A DNA stretch of 64,000 nucleotides from Streptomyces fumanus (GCF_014655295.1 NZ_BNBI01000005.1:1-64000), one strand, 5' to 3'. Positions 53,806 to 63,300 are shown, counted from the first letter of the stretch. The notes: generated by a model from the letters alone, not told the origin. Numbers and translations: made by a program.

Positions 53806-53955
53806 TTGAGCTACCTGAGGTTGCTGCGCAACGGCCGGATCGCCGCGGTGTGGGCATCGCAGCTTCTCGCTGTGATGGGCGGGCGCCTGTACGCGCTGGC
53901 CGTGATGTGGCTGATGTTGATGCAGGAATGGATCCACGCGCCGCAGCCCACCTAG
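53806..53955 (+). pseudogene. MFS transporter N-terminal fragment
   Basis: A TTG start after AGGAAGG opens 49 codons. LLRNGRIAAVWASQLLAVMG and GRLYALAVMWLMLM is the first one and a half helices of an MFS-type transporter, and then the frame ends in QEWIHAPQPT and a stop. No continuation is seen in other frames for 300 bases. This is a remnant. Confidence 0.65.
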
Positions 53956-54044
53956 CGACAAGCCGACCGAGAACATCGTTGCCTAACTGAGCTCCATCGA
54001 GTGCGCCTTCGACCTGATCACCAGTACATAATTGCGATCCGTGG

Positions 54045-54075
54045 GCGGCCCACTGTCCCCCCGTCGGTGGGCCGC
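54045..54075. terminator. hairpin within debris region
   Basis: A perfect 9-bp stem GCGGCCCAC / GTGGGCCGC with a 13-base loop, between gene fragments. It may be the old terminator of the truncated transporter. Confidence 0.5.
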
Positions 54076-54293
54076 TCATCGCATGTCAATGATCTTCTGT
54101 GTTGTCGCCGCTGTCCCTTGGACACAACGGACGCCTAGTGCGCTTCGACCGAGGCCGGTGCTGTCGTCCCTGGCCTGCGAACCCCCGCGCCGGCCGGCCG
54201 AAGAAACACCCTGGCGCGAGATCGTCGATGCAGGCAGGAGCAGCAAGGTGGGCCAGGCGGCCGGATCAGCAGACCTATCACAGCAGTCCTGAC

Positions 54294-54530
54294 GTCCAGG
54301 GGACGGATATTGGCGGCGCCCATGTGCTCGGCGGCGGACCGCTCCAGGTCGGTGTGCACGGTGCGGTCGTTGTTGGCGACGATGTACCAGCTTGGCTTCG
54401 TCCGCCAGGCGGTGCCGGGAACCTGCTGGTTTAACAGGTCCGCCACTGGCAGAGCGCCTGTCGCCAGGACGAGCTTCTGCTCCGCTTCCGGGAGGTCGCC
54501 GCAGAAGTGCGGTACGCCTGAGGGCTTGAG
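54294..54530 (-). pseudogene. alpha/beta-hydrolase C-terminal fragment
   Basis: About 79 codons without start or proper end. HFCGDLPEAEQKLVLATGAL, then AWRTKPSWYIVANNDRTVHT and ERSAAEHMGA, closely follow the C-terminal third of Streptomyces alpha/beta hydrolases whose next strand is normally DSSHVPMLSQP with the catalytic His. Here the sequence switches to RPLDVRTAVIGLL, so the His is lost. Directly upstream lies a tRNA 3' fragment, so a recombination junction is likely. Confidence 0.68.
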
Positions 54531-54540
54531 CCACACGCGG

Positions 54541-54581
54541 CCTCCGGCAGGATTAGAACCTGCGACACCCGCTTTAGGAGT
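54541..54581 (-). tRNA. 3' fragment of a tRNA, probably tRNA-Arg(CCU)
   Basis: On the minus strand ACTCCTAAAGCGGGTGTC then GCAGGTTCTAATCCTGCC then GGAGGCC looks like the anticodon loop, variable region, T arm and part of the acceptor stem. The loop CTCCTAA gives anticodon CCU (Arg). The T loop has TTCTAAT instead of TTCGAAT, and no 5' half is found upstream, so it is not a working tRNA. Such fragments are left by elements that integrate into tRNA genes. Confidence 0.55.
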
Positions 54582-54755
54582 GGGATCGAATCCTTGCCGG
54601 ATGACGCGCGGCGCTGCCGCGTGGTGCTGTTCTGCCTGGTCAACGTCACGCGGCTCGGTACTCGATCCCGCTCCTGACGCCTCGTGCCGGACCGTCCGCT
54701 CACGCATCGCGCACGCATAAGAGGGATGTGTGGGCTCGCTGACGGCCTGGCGGTC

Positions 54756-54980
54756 TCAGAAGGCCATGGGCCTGGCGAGCAACACGGGTTCCTGGTCCAG
54801 CCCCTCAAGCACAAGATGAGGGATGACTTCGAGGGTGATCTCCAGGGCGTATTCCAAGGCCGCCGCGTTGGCGGACTTGTCTACGTCCAGGGCCTCCGAC
54901 CACTTGCGAGGCTGGTACCGCGCCAGCATCGAGAAGGTGTACAGGATCAGCCACCAGGACATGAGCGGAGTCGGGGGTGC
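54756..54980 (-). pseudogene. YaaC-family protein, C-terminal fragment cut by IS
   Basis: The last 74 codons of a YaaC-like protein: PPTPLMSWWLILYTFSMLARYQPRKW split across the start of the fragment, then EALDVDKS and EVIPHLVLEGLDQEPVLLA. The frame is open right up to base 54980, where the IS element begins. No N-terminal half is found on the other side of the IS, so more than a simple insertion has happened. YaaC proteins occur beside defence genes but their role is poorly known. Confidence 0.72.
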
Positions 54981-55873
54981 CTTACAACGGCTAACACAAT
55001 GAGGTGGATCCGTCCTGGCCGCCGTGTCCGGGGCGGGAGTTGAGCGTTCTGTCCGGCGTGGGGATGACGCCGTGGATCGTGTCGGATGAACTATGGGAGC
55101 GTCTGGAGCCGTTGCTGCCGCAGCGCGAGCGCCGCTTCCGCTACCCGGGCCGCAAGCCGCTGCCGGACCGTAAGGTGCTGTGCGGGATTCTCTACGTCCT
55201 GCACACGGACAACCAGTGGGAGTACCTGCCGCAGGAGCTCGGCTTCGGCTCGGGCATGACCTGCTGGCGCCGTCTGCGGGACTGGAACGAGGCCGGCGTG
55301 TGGCAGCGGCTGCACGAAGTCCTGCTCGCAGAACTCAACGCCGCCTCGCGGCTGGACTGGTCCCGCTGCGTAGTCGACTCCTCCCACGTCAGGGCCTTAA
55401 AAGGGGGCAGCTCACCGGTCCGTCACCGGTAGACCGGGGCCGGGCCGGCTCCAAGCACCACCTGATCACCGACGGGTTCGGCACCCCGCTCGCAGTCCTG
55501 CTGACAGGCGGCAACCGCAACGACATCACCCAACTGCTGCCCCTGCTGGACGCGCCGGTCCACGGTCGGGTCGGTCGGCCCCGCCGCAGACCCGACTCAC
55601 TCTTCGCGGACCGCGGCTACGACCACGACAGCTACCGCGACCAGGTCCGAGCCCGAGGCATCGTCCCGGCGATCGCCCGCTGCGGGACCCCACACGGCAC
55701 CGGACTGGGCATCTACCGTTTGGTGATCGAACGGACCTTCGCCTGGCTCCACGGCTTCCGCCGCCTACGCAACCGCTGGGAACGCAGGACCGACATGCAC
55801 GAAGCGTTCCTCAAACTCGCCTGCTGCCTGATCACTCACCGACAACTCGGCTCATTGTGTTAGCCGTTGTAAG
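54981..55873 (+). mobile_element. IS5-family insertion sequence
   Basis: An 893-bp element bounded by perfect 23-bp inverted repeats (54981-55003 and 55851-55873, beginning CTTACAACGGCTAACACAAT). It encodes an IS5-type transposase in two overlapping frames. No matching direct repeat flanks it (TGC on the left, CGA on the right), suggesting deletion or recombination after insertion. It cuts a YaaC-family gene. Confidence 0.9.
55004..55863 (+). CDS. IS5-family transposase in two frames (-1 frameshift)
   Basis: Frame 1 (55004-55432; GTG start) holds MTPWIVSDELWERLEPLLP, RYPGRKPLPDRKVLCGILY and the first catalytic Asp in VVDSSHVRALKGG. Frame 2, in the -1 register, carries GRAGSKHHLITDGFGTPL, LFADRGYDHDSYR (second Asp) and RTFAWLHGFRRLRNRWERR (Glu) to 55863. 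The frames meet at a TTAAAAGGGGGC run (55397-55408), a good place for -1 slippage, as in many IS5 members. One base of mutation there is the other explanation. Confidence 0.87.
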
Positions 55874-55914
55874 CGAACTGACGGGCCCCTCATGTACGAT
55901 CGAGGCTGACCTGC

Positions 55915-57081
55915 TCAGATAATTTCTTGCCAATAACCAGGCGCTTGCTGCATCGCCCAGTTAACCATGACGCTGCTGCCATCGCGCGCGACAATGAGCC
56001 CTGGGGCCAGATCGCCGTTTAGAGACGCGTCGATCACTTGAACGTGCGAGCTTGATTCGCCAGCGGTGAAGGCCCAGAACAGTGTTGCGGTGGCTTCCAG
56101 GCCATGCTGATTGTATTCGGATATACCCCTGAAGGCCCATGCCAGATCTGTGTCACTGTCATGCGGGCGTGGAAACACCCATGTTCCACTTGCGCAAATC
56201 CAGGTTTCTCCATCTGAGGTGCATTTAGCGGGAGCTGCTTGAAAGCCCTTGAAGCTGGCGCGGGTGGCTCGCAGAATCTCACCCATGGTGAATATCCTGC
56301 GGTTTCCGTCAGCGGATCCTGCCTCGTGAACCTCTGGTTTTCCTGGGAATTTGCTGTCGAGTATGGCGGTGATGAGGGCGTCGATGATGTCTGCGCTGTT
56401 CATCATGGGTAGCAGGTCTGCCGCATCGGCAGGCTGGCTGATTTCGGCAAAGACCTCGGGGAGGCTACGGCAGAGCCGGGCACACACGCCTTCGGGTAGG
56501 TCATTGGCCAGTGCAGGGTGCAGTTGTCCTTTGTTGCGAGGATCAGTAAATCCACCGTCGTTCGAGACTAGCAGAAGCGGAAGTTTTCTCCCCTCGGGAT
56601 CGACGTCAGCTTCTGCCGCAGCCGCTGCGGTTAGCCATATGGCCGCATCCCGACCGCCTTCGCCATTGTCCTTGCATGGCGGTTCCCGCCATGCCTCTCT
56701 TCGCAATGCCTCGGATGCCACAGATTCGGGAGTGCGGAGAACGCGGAACCGCTGTCGAAGTTGAGCCTCGTATGCGCGGACTGCTTTCTCCGGATCGCCA
56801 GCATCAGGGCCAAAACCGATGTGGTTAAGAGTAAAGGGAAGGGCGGAATTTTCAGGGGCATAAGATTCTAGTCTGCCGGCCAGTTTGTTCCAGGCCCGTT
56901 CAAATGCCGCGATGTCGTCCTCCAAGCGGCGCCTAGCGCTACTCAACACTTCCCACAGAGAGACCTCGCTGATGGCTAGTGAATGCCCAGTTCGCTCGCC
57001 GACCACTCGCAGAAGTGACCATGACGGGCTCCCCGGCGGCATGCTGAGGATCTGGTTGCTGTCGATGACGATCACCTGCAC
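55915..57081 (-). CDS. PIN-domain nuclease-like protein (DUF4935 type)
   Basis: A 388-residue protein with an N-terminal PIN ribonuclease fold: D7 in VIVIDSNQI, E44 in EVSLWEVLS, D145 in NGEGGRDAAIWL, and D175 in LLVSNDGGF give the four acidic metal ligands. The C-terminal half (about 215-388) is unrecognised and has many Trp/Phe residues. Codon use is visibly poorer in GC than in neighbours, indicating recent transfer. Start GTG 57081, weak ribosome site. It stands alone beside an IS. PIN proteins of this size act as toxins or defence effectors; no antitoxin is evident. Confidence 0.8.
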   Translation of the reverse strand: MQVIVIDSNQILSMPPGSPSWSLLRVVGERTGHSLAISEVSLWEVLSSARRRLEDDIAAFERAWNKLAGRLESYAPENSALPFTLNHIGFGPDAGDPEKAVRAYEAQLRQRFRVLRTPESVASEALRREAWREPPCKDNGEGGRDAAIWLTAAAAAEADVDPEGRKLPLLLVSNDGGFTDPRNKGQLHPALANDLPEGVCARLCRSLPEVFAEISQPADAADLLPMMNSADIIDALITAILDSKFPGKPEVHEAGSADGNRRIFTMGEILRATRASFKGFQAAPAKCTSDGETWICASGTWVFPRPHDSDTDLAWAFRGISEYNQHGLEATATLFWAFTAGESSSHVQVIDASLNGDLAPGLIVARDGSSVMVNWAMQQAPGYWQEII

Positions 57082-57307
57082 GACAGTAGGCAGATCGGAC
57101 TCCTAGCGCCCACGTTTTTCGCACACAAGCCGGTGGAGGCCCTCCGGAGGGTGACCTTCCTCCCCGACGTCCAGCTCTCAGCGGCGCCACTCATGGACTA
57201 CGGAAGGCGCCCGGACGAGCTCCCCAACGCCATGTCCGGTCCCGCACATGAGAGTTGTGGAGGGGGGAGAACAGGTACACAACCCTCACCACGACCCTGC
57301 CATGCGG

Positions 57308-57589
57308 CGCGCCGGACCGGCCTGGACGAGGACGTCTATCAGCACTTTCTGAAGATGCCCGGCGCGCAGCGGCTCGCGCACAACACGGCGCTCACCGTTC
57401 ACATGCTCATGGACCAAGCCCGGCGGGCCCGGCACTACAGGGTGCACCGGGGGCCGGCATCGGGCGGTCGCCATGGCCCGAGAGGTAGCCCGGCTTCTGA
57501 CCGAGTTCTCCAAGGCCGGGGATTACCGGGGCGAGTGGACGCACCGTGGCGGGCACCGGCCTGTGTTGCCGTCCAGCAAGCACGTATGA
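57308..57589 (+). pseudogene. frameshifted remnant of an unknown small gene
   Basis: LDEDVYQHFLKMPGAQRLAH then NTALTVHMLMDQARRARHYR runs in one frame to about 57460. RAVAMAREVARLLTEFSKAG then DYRGEWTHRGGHRP continues in the +1 frame from 57461 and ends at a TGA (57587-57589). The two halves fit one protein of about 90 residues, broken by a frameshift near 57455. No start codon with a ribosome site is apparent. I do not recognise the family. Confidence 0.55.
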
Positions 57590-57637
57590 GCGTAGGTGCT
57601 CCGGCCCGCAACCAGCGCGCGCATGCCAGCATAGGTG

Positions 57638-57653
57638 CGTCCGTGCACGGACG
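57638..57653. repeat. 16-bp perfect palindrome
   Basis: CGTCCGTGCACGGACG lies just ahead of a short open frame (MTKWSPEAREL..., 57658-57729, 23 codons) that ends in a TGATG overlap with the next start. It may be an operator. Confidence 0.6.
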
Positions 57654-57728
57654 GAGGATGACCAAGTGGTCGCCGGAGGCACGCGAGCTGTGGCAAAGTC
57701 GTCACCCACGGGGAAAGGGGAACGACTG

Positions 57729-58103
57729 ATGACCGATTACCAATGCGGGTCGTGCTCGTATGGGAGCGACGATCTCGATGAGCTTCAAGGGCACTCGCAC
57801 CGGACGGGCCACGTCGGCATCCACAAGAACGATGCCGAGCCAGCCGAAGGCAAGTTCGGCAAAGCCAGGGCCGCGGCTAAGGTCGGAGCCAAAGCTCTGG
57901 CTGTTGCCGCCGTCGTCGGGCTCTCCGCCTAGAAGTACAAGGCACTCCAGTCCATGGCTGCTGGACTCGTCGTGCAGTTGGCGGAGTCGGCGACGGAGAA
58001 CGCGACCCTGAAGTCGGAGAACGAGCACCTGAAGTCGGAGAACAACTACTTGAGGTCGGCCACCGGCGCAGGCAAAACACTCAATAGCTATCGCGACCTC
58101 TGA
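57729..58103 (+). pseudogene. zinc-finger/coiled-coil gene with in-frame amber codon
   Basis: From ATG 57729 (good ribosome site GGGGAAAGGGG) the frame reads MTDYQCGSCSYGSDDLDELQ then GHSHRTGH, a C2H2-like zinc site, an Ala/Lys-rich segment and VVGLSA. Codon 68 is TAG (57930-57932). The same frame then stays open for 56 more codons: KYKALQSMAAGLVVQLAES, then a heptad-like LKSENEHLKSENNYLRS coiled coil, ending at TGA 58101-58103. The sense beyond the stop looks like protein, so this is a gene with a recent amber mutation or an amber read-through case. The 67-residue short form is also possible. Confidence 0.6.
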
Positions 58104-58269
58104 GCGGGGGCGCAGAAGTGAGCCCTGCACCCCCCGGATCGACAACTTCCAGCGGAACCCGGCCTGGGTCGGGCATTCTTCTTGCATAAGTGCACAACAG
58201 GACGAGTCACCCTTCCTGCTGTTCGACGTCGAAACTCTCCCGAGCGCCAAGGAGACGCCCCCGGCGCTC

Positions 58270-58440
58270 GTGAAGTGCTCGGAGTGCGGCACCCAGGCTC
58301 CGCTCCCACCGGTCCATCGCGGCCCCATCGCGGCCGGTGTCAGTCAAGCGTGCGCGGCGAAGTTCGGGCGCGCGGTCCTTCCACCTCGCGTGAGCCTGAG
58401 TGGTGGCGGCCCCGCCTGTCGACAGCCGCCTGATCATTAG
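58270..58440 (+). CDS. possible small CxxC protein
   Basis: A frame of 56 codons starts at GTG 58270 with KCSECGTQAPLPPVHRGPIA, a single CxxC knuckle, and ends at TAG 58438-58440. The same frame is open for about 60 codons upstream, with an acidic, protein-like stretch ESPFLLFDVETLPSAKETPP, but no start codon there. It may be the tail of a larger, start-less gene. Unrecognised. Confidence 0.35.
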   Translation: MKCSECGTQAPLPPVHRGPIAAGVSQACAAKFGRAVLPPRVSLSGGGPACRQPPDH

Positions 58441-58476
58441 GCTCGGGGTTGATGAAACGGGTTATCCGATGGGTGG

Positions 58477-58668
58477 TCAGACGGCAGAAAATGCGTCGTA
58501 GAGCTGGTGTGCGAGCTTGGCCTGATAGGGAGTGCGCTTGGGCCGCCCCCCCCCGGACCGGCCGCGGGTCCTCGCGGAGGCAAGCCCGTCGTTGGTGTTC
58601 CCCACGATCAGCTCGCGCCGAAGTCTGGCGAGCAGGGACAACATCCGGAACATCACCCGGCCTTCCAT
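58477..58668 (-). pseudogene. serine recombinase/resolvase fragment
   Basis: Sixty-three codons, GRVMFRMLSLLARLRRELIV then NTNDGLASARTRGRSGGG then PKRTPYQAKLAHQLYDAF, match the end of the catalytic domain and start of the helix E to helix-turn-helix linker of resolvase/invertase enzymes. The catalytic Ser region and the DNA-binding end are both missing. A run of nine or ten C bases (about 58544-58553) lies inside. A decayed remnant of a mobile element. Confidence 0.72.
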
Positions 58669-58893
58669 AGTGGAGGTGCCGTGCCCGGCTCGATGCCGTC
58701 CAGGACTCGCCAGCCTGCTGGCTTGGCTGGACCCACGATCGGCATTCGACCACGCTCGCGCGGAAGCTGGTGGCCGTATGCGGGCGGTGCTGCCCAGCCG
58801 TGCTGGAAGGCTGGGGGCCGGGCCAACGAGAGTGAGTTGGTGTCAGAGGCGTTGCCGATACTCGAATGGTTTATCAGGTGAGAGGCAGTCGGT

Positions 58894-59512
58894 GTGAAGG
58901 AGTTGCAGGACGGCATAACCCGCCTACTGCCTGACGTGGTCAAAGCGGACATCGAACCAGAGAGCTGTCCGACCTGGTTGCGGCGGCCAGGGCAGATCGA
59001 GTGCGCGGGCATGTGGGAGACGGTCGCGGCGATCTACGGCGCGCTCACCGGGCTGGTCCTGCCGGAGCAGGCCCCTTCTCGTGAGCGGCGGAGCCTGGAC
59101 GTCCTGCTGACCTACGAGAACGGGCAGCAGCAGATCCTGGAGGTTGACGAGAAGCAGCACTTTTACCGCGGCCCGCGCTCTGACGCTGGAGTGCTATCCG
59201 ACAGGCGTGACGCTCGGCTTCGACGCTTCTCGATGGTTGGTCCGCTCGCAAGCTCTGACAGGGCGTGAACCCGGCGGTGGCTTCGGCAAGCCCAAGCCGC
59301 CATTGTTCCCTGGCGAGGGCGGGCGCCATCGGCAACGCGTCTTCAGGGACGCGCTGGCGGACCTGCTGCCGCCCGTGCACGACTGTCTCCCGACCATCCG
59401 GATCAGCGATATGGAGGTCGCCGCCATCACCGCCGCACCGGATCCCGTCTCGTCGCTCAAGACATTGCTTGGTGAACGCGGCGTACCGGTTTTATGTCTC
59501 GCCTCCGAGTGA
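58894..59512 (+). pseudogene. nuclease-like gene broken by one extra T
   Basis: GTG 58894 opens a frame through CAGMWETVAAIYGALTGLVLP, RSLDVLLTYENGQQQILEVD and EKQHF. At TTTT (59161-59164) the frame should lose one base to continue as TAARALTLECYPTGVTLGFD, GKPKPPLFPGEGGRHRQRVF and LPTIRISDMEV in the next frame, ending at 59512. LDVLLTY...LEVDE and the conserved lysine region are similar to restriction-endonuclease-like proteins found near phage defence. One base deletion would restore about 205 residues. Sequencing error at the homopolymer is possible. Confidence 0.7.
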
Positions 59513-59526
59513 GACGGCGCGGCGGG

Positions 59527-59799
59527 CTACGGTGGCGTGCAGTCTCCGGTGGGGGCACGGTTGTACTCCGGCTCTCCGCTTTCCAGGACGCGGAGCAAGG
59601 ATGCGGTGACGACACGTGTCGTACGGCCGATGCGTAGCACGCGGCACGGAAACTCCCCGCGACGCACCAGGTCGTAGCCCTTCGCCCGAGAGAACCCCAA
59701 CGCCCTGGAGGCGTCTTCCACGCTCCCCGTTCCATCCCCAGGTGGCGCGGATGTGCGTAGGGCTATAACGGGTGCCGTGCACCTCATTGGTCTGTCCAT
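59527..59799 (-). CDS. excisionase-like helix-turn-helix protein
   Basis: A 90-residue protein with a MerR-type/excisionase helix-turn-helix: SVEDASRALGFSRAKGYDLV then RRGEFPCRVLRIGRTTRVVT. Such small proteins (Xis/HTH_17) lie beside integrases of actinomycete integrative elements. Start ATG 59799 or 59787. No intact integrase is in the window, so this element is incomplete or its integrase is beyond the right edge. Confidence 0.75.
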   Translation of the reverse strand: MDRPMRCTAPVIALRTSAPPGDGTGSVEDASRALGFSRAKGYDLVRRGEFPCRVLRIGRTTRVVTASLLRVLESGEPEYNRAPTGDCTPP

Positions 59800-60361
59800 G
59801 CAATGCAGATTCTCCAGTTGTCAAGATGGTGCGGCTGTGGATTACGGTGCCGACCCGGAAGTTGATCAAAACAACAAGTGACGTAAGTAGGGTCAGCCGC
59901 ATGGTGCGCTGAGGCTTATGCCGATGAGCAGGCCACCTTGGTGCAGGTCGACTCCATCCCTGGGGGTACTCGGGGATGCGATAGTTGACCCCCTACGGTG
60001 CGGGCGAGGCGGAGATCCTGCTACGCGCCTTACGGGACCTTGAGTGCTCACGGCACCTGCTCCGTAGGAGCTCGGCGGCAGCGCAGAGCGCTGACACACG
60101 CTCGACGCTTTCAATTGACAGCCGTCGTGGCGATTCCTTTCGACGTAGGAGCAGGCAGTGGCGGTGGACCATCGATGATCCGCGGGATTGCCGGTTTGGC
60201 TAACCGGCGATCCCGCGCTATGTTGCGCCGCTTTGCAGGGAACTACTGCACGCTACGGAGCCACAGGGCCGCCGGTGTCAAACGCCCTTCAGAGCTCCTT
60301 CCCGCTCAGTAGCATCACCGGCAGAGTGGGGCGGGAGGCGCACGGGGTGGGGAGCAGCGGT
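59800..60361. other. 560-base gap before the large ATPase gene
   Basis: No supported gene is present. It holds a strong hairpin (60181-60217) and the promoter for the large ATPase gene. Short frames on the plus strand have no recognisable product. Confidence 0.5.
60181..60217. terminator. 16-bp hairpin upstream of the large ATPase gene
   Basis: CGCGGGATTGCCGGTT pairs with AACCGGCGATCCCGCG across TGGCT, with one T-G pair. It lies 145 bases before the ATPase start and may insulate that gene from the debris upstream or act as an attenuator. Confidence 0.65.
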
Positions 60362-63300
60362 ATGGCAGCGGGGGGCCGGCGGCCGTCTGAGGAGCGTGTG
60401 CGGCAGCGCCGGTCGGCCGCCGTGCGCAGGCGCGTGCACGAGAAGGCGCTGGTCGAGGTGCGGGGCTGTCTGCGGGACTGGGACGACGGCCGTGACGCGG
60501 CCCGCGAGGCCAAGGCCGTGGCCGAGACGATCATCGCGCCCGAGTACGAGGGCCGGGTGCTCATCGAGTTGTTGCAGAACGCGCACGACGCGCACCTGGC
60601 TGGTGCCGCCGACGGACGTATCGAGATCCGGCTGGACGAGGACGAGGGTGAGCACGGCACCCTCTATGTAGCCAATGGCGGCAAGCCGTTCAGCGGCAAG
60701 AACTTCAAGGACCTGTGCAGCATCGCCCTGTCCAGCAAGCGTGCCGACGCCGGGATCGGCCACAAAGGCGTGGGCTTCAAGAGCGTGCTGCACCTGTGCG
60801 ACGCGCCCGAGATCTACAGCGTGGCCAGGGAGGCATCCCGGGTCCCCGACGGGTTCACCTTCCGGTTCGCTCGGCCCGATGACTACGACGCGCTCGCCCG
60901 GGAGGTGGCACCCGAACGCGCCGGTTTCGCCGACCACTTGAAGGAGAATCTGCTCACGCTGAAGGTGCCGGTCTTCCTGGAGGAGGCACCGAAGAGCGTC
61001 CACAACTTCGTGCGCCGGGGCTTCGTCACCGTCGTCCGTCTGCCGCTGAAGTCGGCCGACGCGCGCTCGGCTGCCGGGGAGCAGGTGCGCGAACTCATGG
61101 ACGACAGCGCTCCGTTCGAGCTGTTTCTTGACCGCCTGGAACGTGTCCGGCTGGAGCGGCGGGTCGCAGGGAAAACCCGGGGCAAGACGTATGACCGCCA
61201 GGTGGAGGTGCTGCACCAGGCCCGCGGCCTGAAGGTGCAGCAGGTCACCTTGCGCCGACGGATGCGACTGATTGTCGTCTGCGGGAAGGTCGACCCGGAC
61301 CGCGCCCGGGAGGCGCTCACCGCGTCGATCGAGAAGAGCGGGATGCGACGCGACTGGATGGCCTGGGAGAAGAAGGCTGAGGTTCGCGTCGCCGTACCGG
61401 TCGCCGATCCCCTGCGGGAGGGGCGGCTGTACACCTTCCTGCCGATGGGCGAGCAGATCCCGGCGCCCCTGCGCGGCTTCGTCCACGCCCCGTTCTTCGC
61501 CGAAATGAACCGGCGCTCGTTCAACGAGGCCGTGCCGTGGAACGGCCTGCTCCTCGACACCGTGGCCGAGACGTGTGCCCGCGCGGTGCTCGCCACGGCC
61601 GAGGGACGGGCCCCCGTTCCCGCCGGAGCGCTGGTCGACCTGATGTGCTGGCGGTCGCCCACGGCACTGACCCGCCTCACCTCCGCCTTCCAGCGGCTCG
61701 GTCACGGCATCGCCCAGGTCCCGTTCATCCCTGTGATCGTCACGGCGTCCGGCACGCGCACCTCCCTGCACCGGGCAGTGCTGTGGGAAGGCAAGGAGCA
61801 CGCCACGGCCTTCACCCCGCACGCGGTCGCCGCCAGTGGGGTCACCGATCTCCTCGACCCGCAGCTGCATTCCGTACGGCTGCGGCGGCTGGTGTCTCTC
61901 GCGAGGAGTGTGGGCACGCGCCTCGAACCGCCGCCGGAGCGCCTCGCCTCCTGGGCGGAGCAGCTTGCTGAGGCCGCCGCCAGTGCCTCCTTCGACCCTG
62001 GATGGTGGGCGGACTTCTACTACGACCTCTCGCAGGAGTTCCCCGACGGCTCGGACCTGACCGGCAAGCGGATCATTCTCACATCCGGGTCGGCGTCGCC
62101 GGCACCGGCTGGCGGGGAAGGCGTCTTCTTCGACCGCGAGTCTCCGCGGGGCGGCTCCCTTCCGGCCCTGCCCGACGGGCTGTCCGGCCGTCTGCACTTC
62201 GTGCACGAGGGCATCGCATGGACCGGCAAGGGCCGCAAGCGCAGAGCGCAGAGCCGCACCTGGCTCAGGACCGCCGGCCTCGTCCATGAATACGGAGCCG
62301 ACCGGGTGCTCGAGGTCGTGGCCGCGGCACTGAGGGCGGACGGAGAGGGCGGAGTCGAGGACGGCGTGCGCCTGGCCTGCCTTCGCTACGCCTGCGCGGT
62401 CTCCCACGCGCTGGAGACCGAGGGGCGCAGGGCTCCGCGGCTGAAGGATCTCCGGGTACCGACCCGGGGCGGCTGGCAGGAAGCGAGCCGTGCCATGTTC
62501 GGGCCGGGATGGCCCGGTGAGCACTCTTCCGTCGATGACACTCTGACCCGGTTCCTGGAGCGCGTCCGGGGACTGTCGTCCGTACTCACCCAGACGGAGC
62601 AGCGGCTCCTCCCGCGCCCCGAGGAGCTGTGCGGGGACACGCTCCCCGTCGAGGCCATGGGGCGCTTCCTCGAACGGCACGGCGTCGCTCACGGCCTGCG
62701 TCCCCGGCACGAGGTCTTCCGCACCGAAGTGCGAGGCCAGGATCTCAACTGGCCCGCTCGTTTCTGGGTTCCGAACCGGCGGGATCTGCTGCCCCAGTGG
62801 CGGACCACCGCCGAGCGCTGGCCGAACCGGCGGCGGGTCGGTTACCTCAAGGTGGCCTACCACTCACGCGCCCGTTCCGCGGACGTGCTGCCCGGACAGG
62901 ACGACTACGCCGCCTTCCGTGAGGAGGACCGCAGACTCTACGCGGAACTCATCGTGCACGGCCTCGCTTTCTCCTGGCCGGACTCCGCGCTGGAGATGCA
63001 TTTCGTACGCCACACCGACTCCGCGGGTACCCCCTGGCCCACTCCGCTGGCCGCCTTCCTCGCTCACGCGCCGTGGATCCCGCAGACCACCGTCCCAGGC
63101 GCCCCCGCTGAGGGGATCGTGTTCGCCACGGCGGGCCGGGCCTGGTGGTGGCAGGGCACGCAGTCCCCGCCGCCGTTCCTCAGCGTGGTGCCCGCGACCT
63201 TGCGCAGCAGGCGGTCCGCCAAGCTCGTGGCACGCCTCGGCCTGCTCGGCATCCGCTCCTGGGACGACCCCGGCACCGCGCTCGACCGGCTCAGCCATCT

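Noticed and set aside
44500..60361. CRISPR array
   Set aside because: No regularly spaced 24-40 base repeats were seen here; the five-copy cluster at 44.7 kb has units of only 9-10 bases and uneven spacing.
60278..62863. An 861-codon minus-strand frame
   Set aside because: It is opposite the giant ATPase gene, whose plus-strand frame has a clear GHKL site; the minus frame has none.
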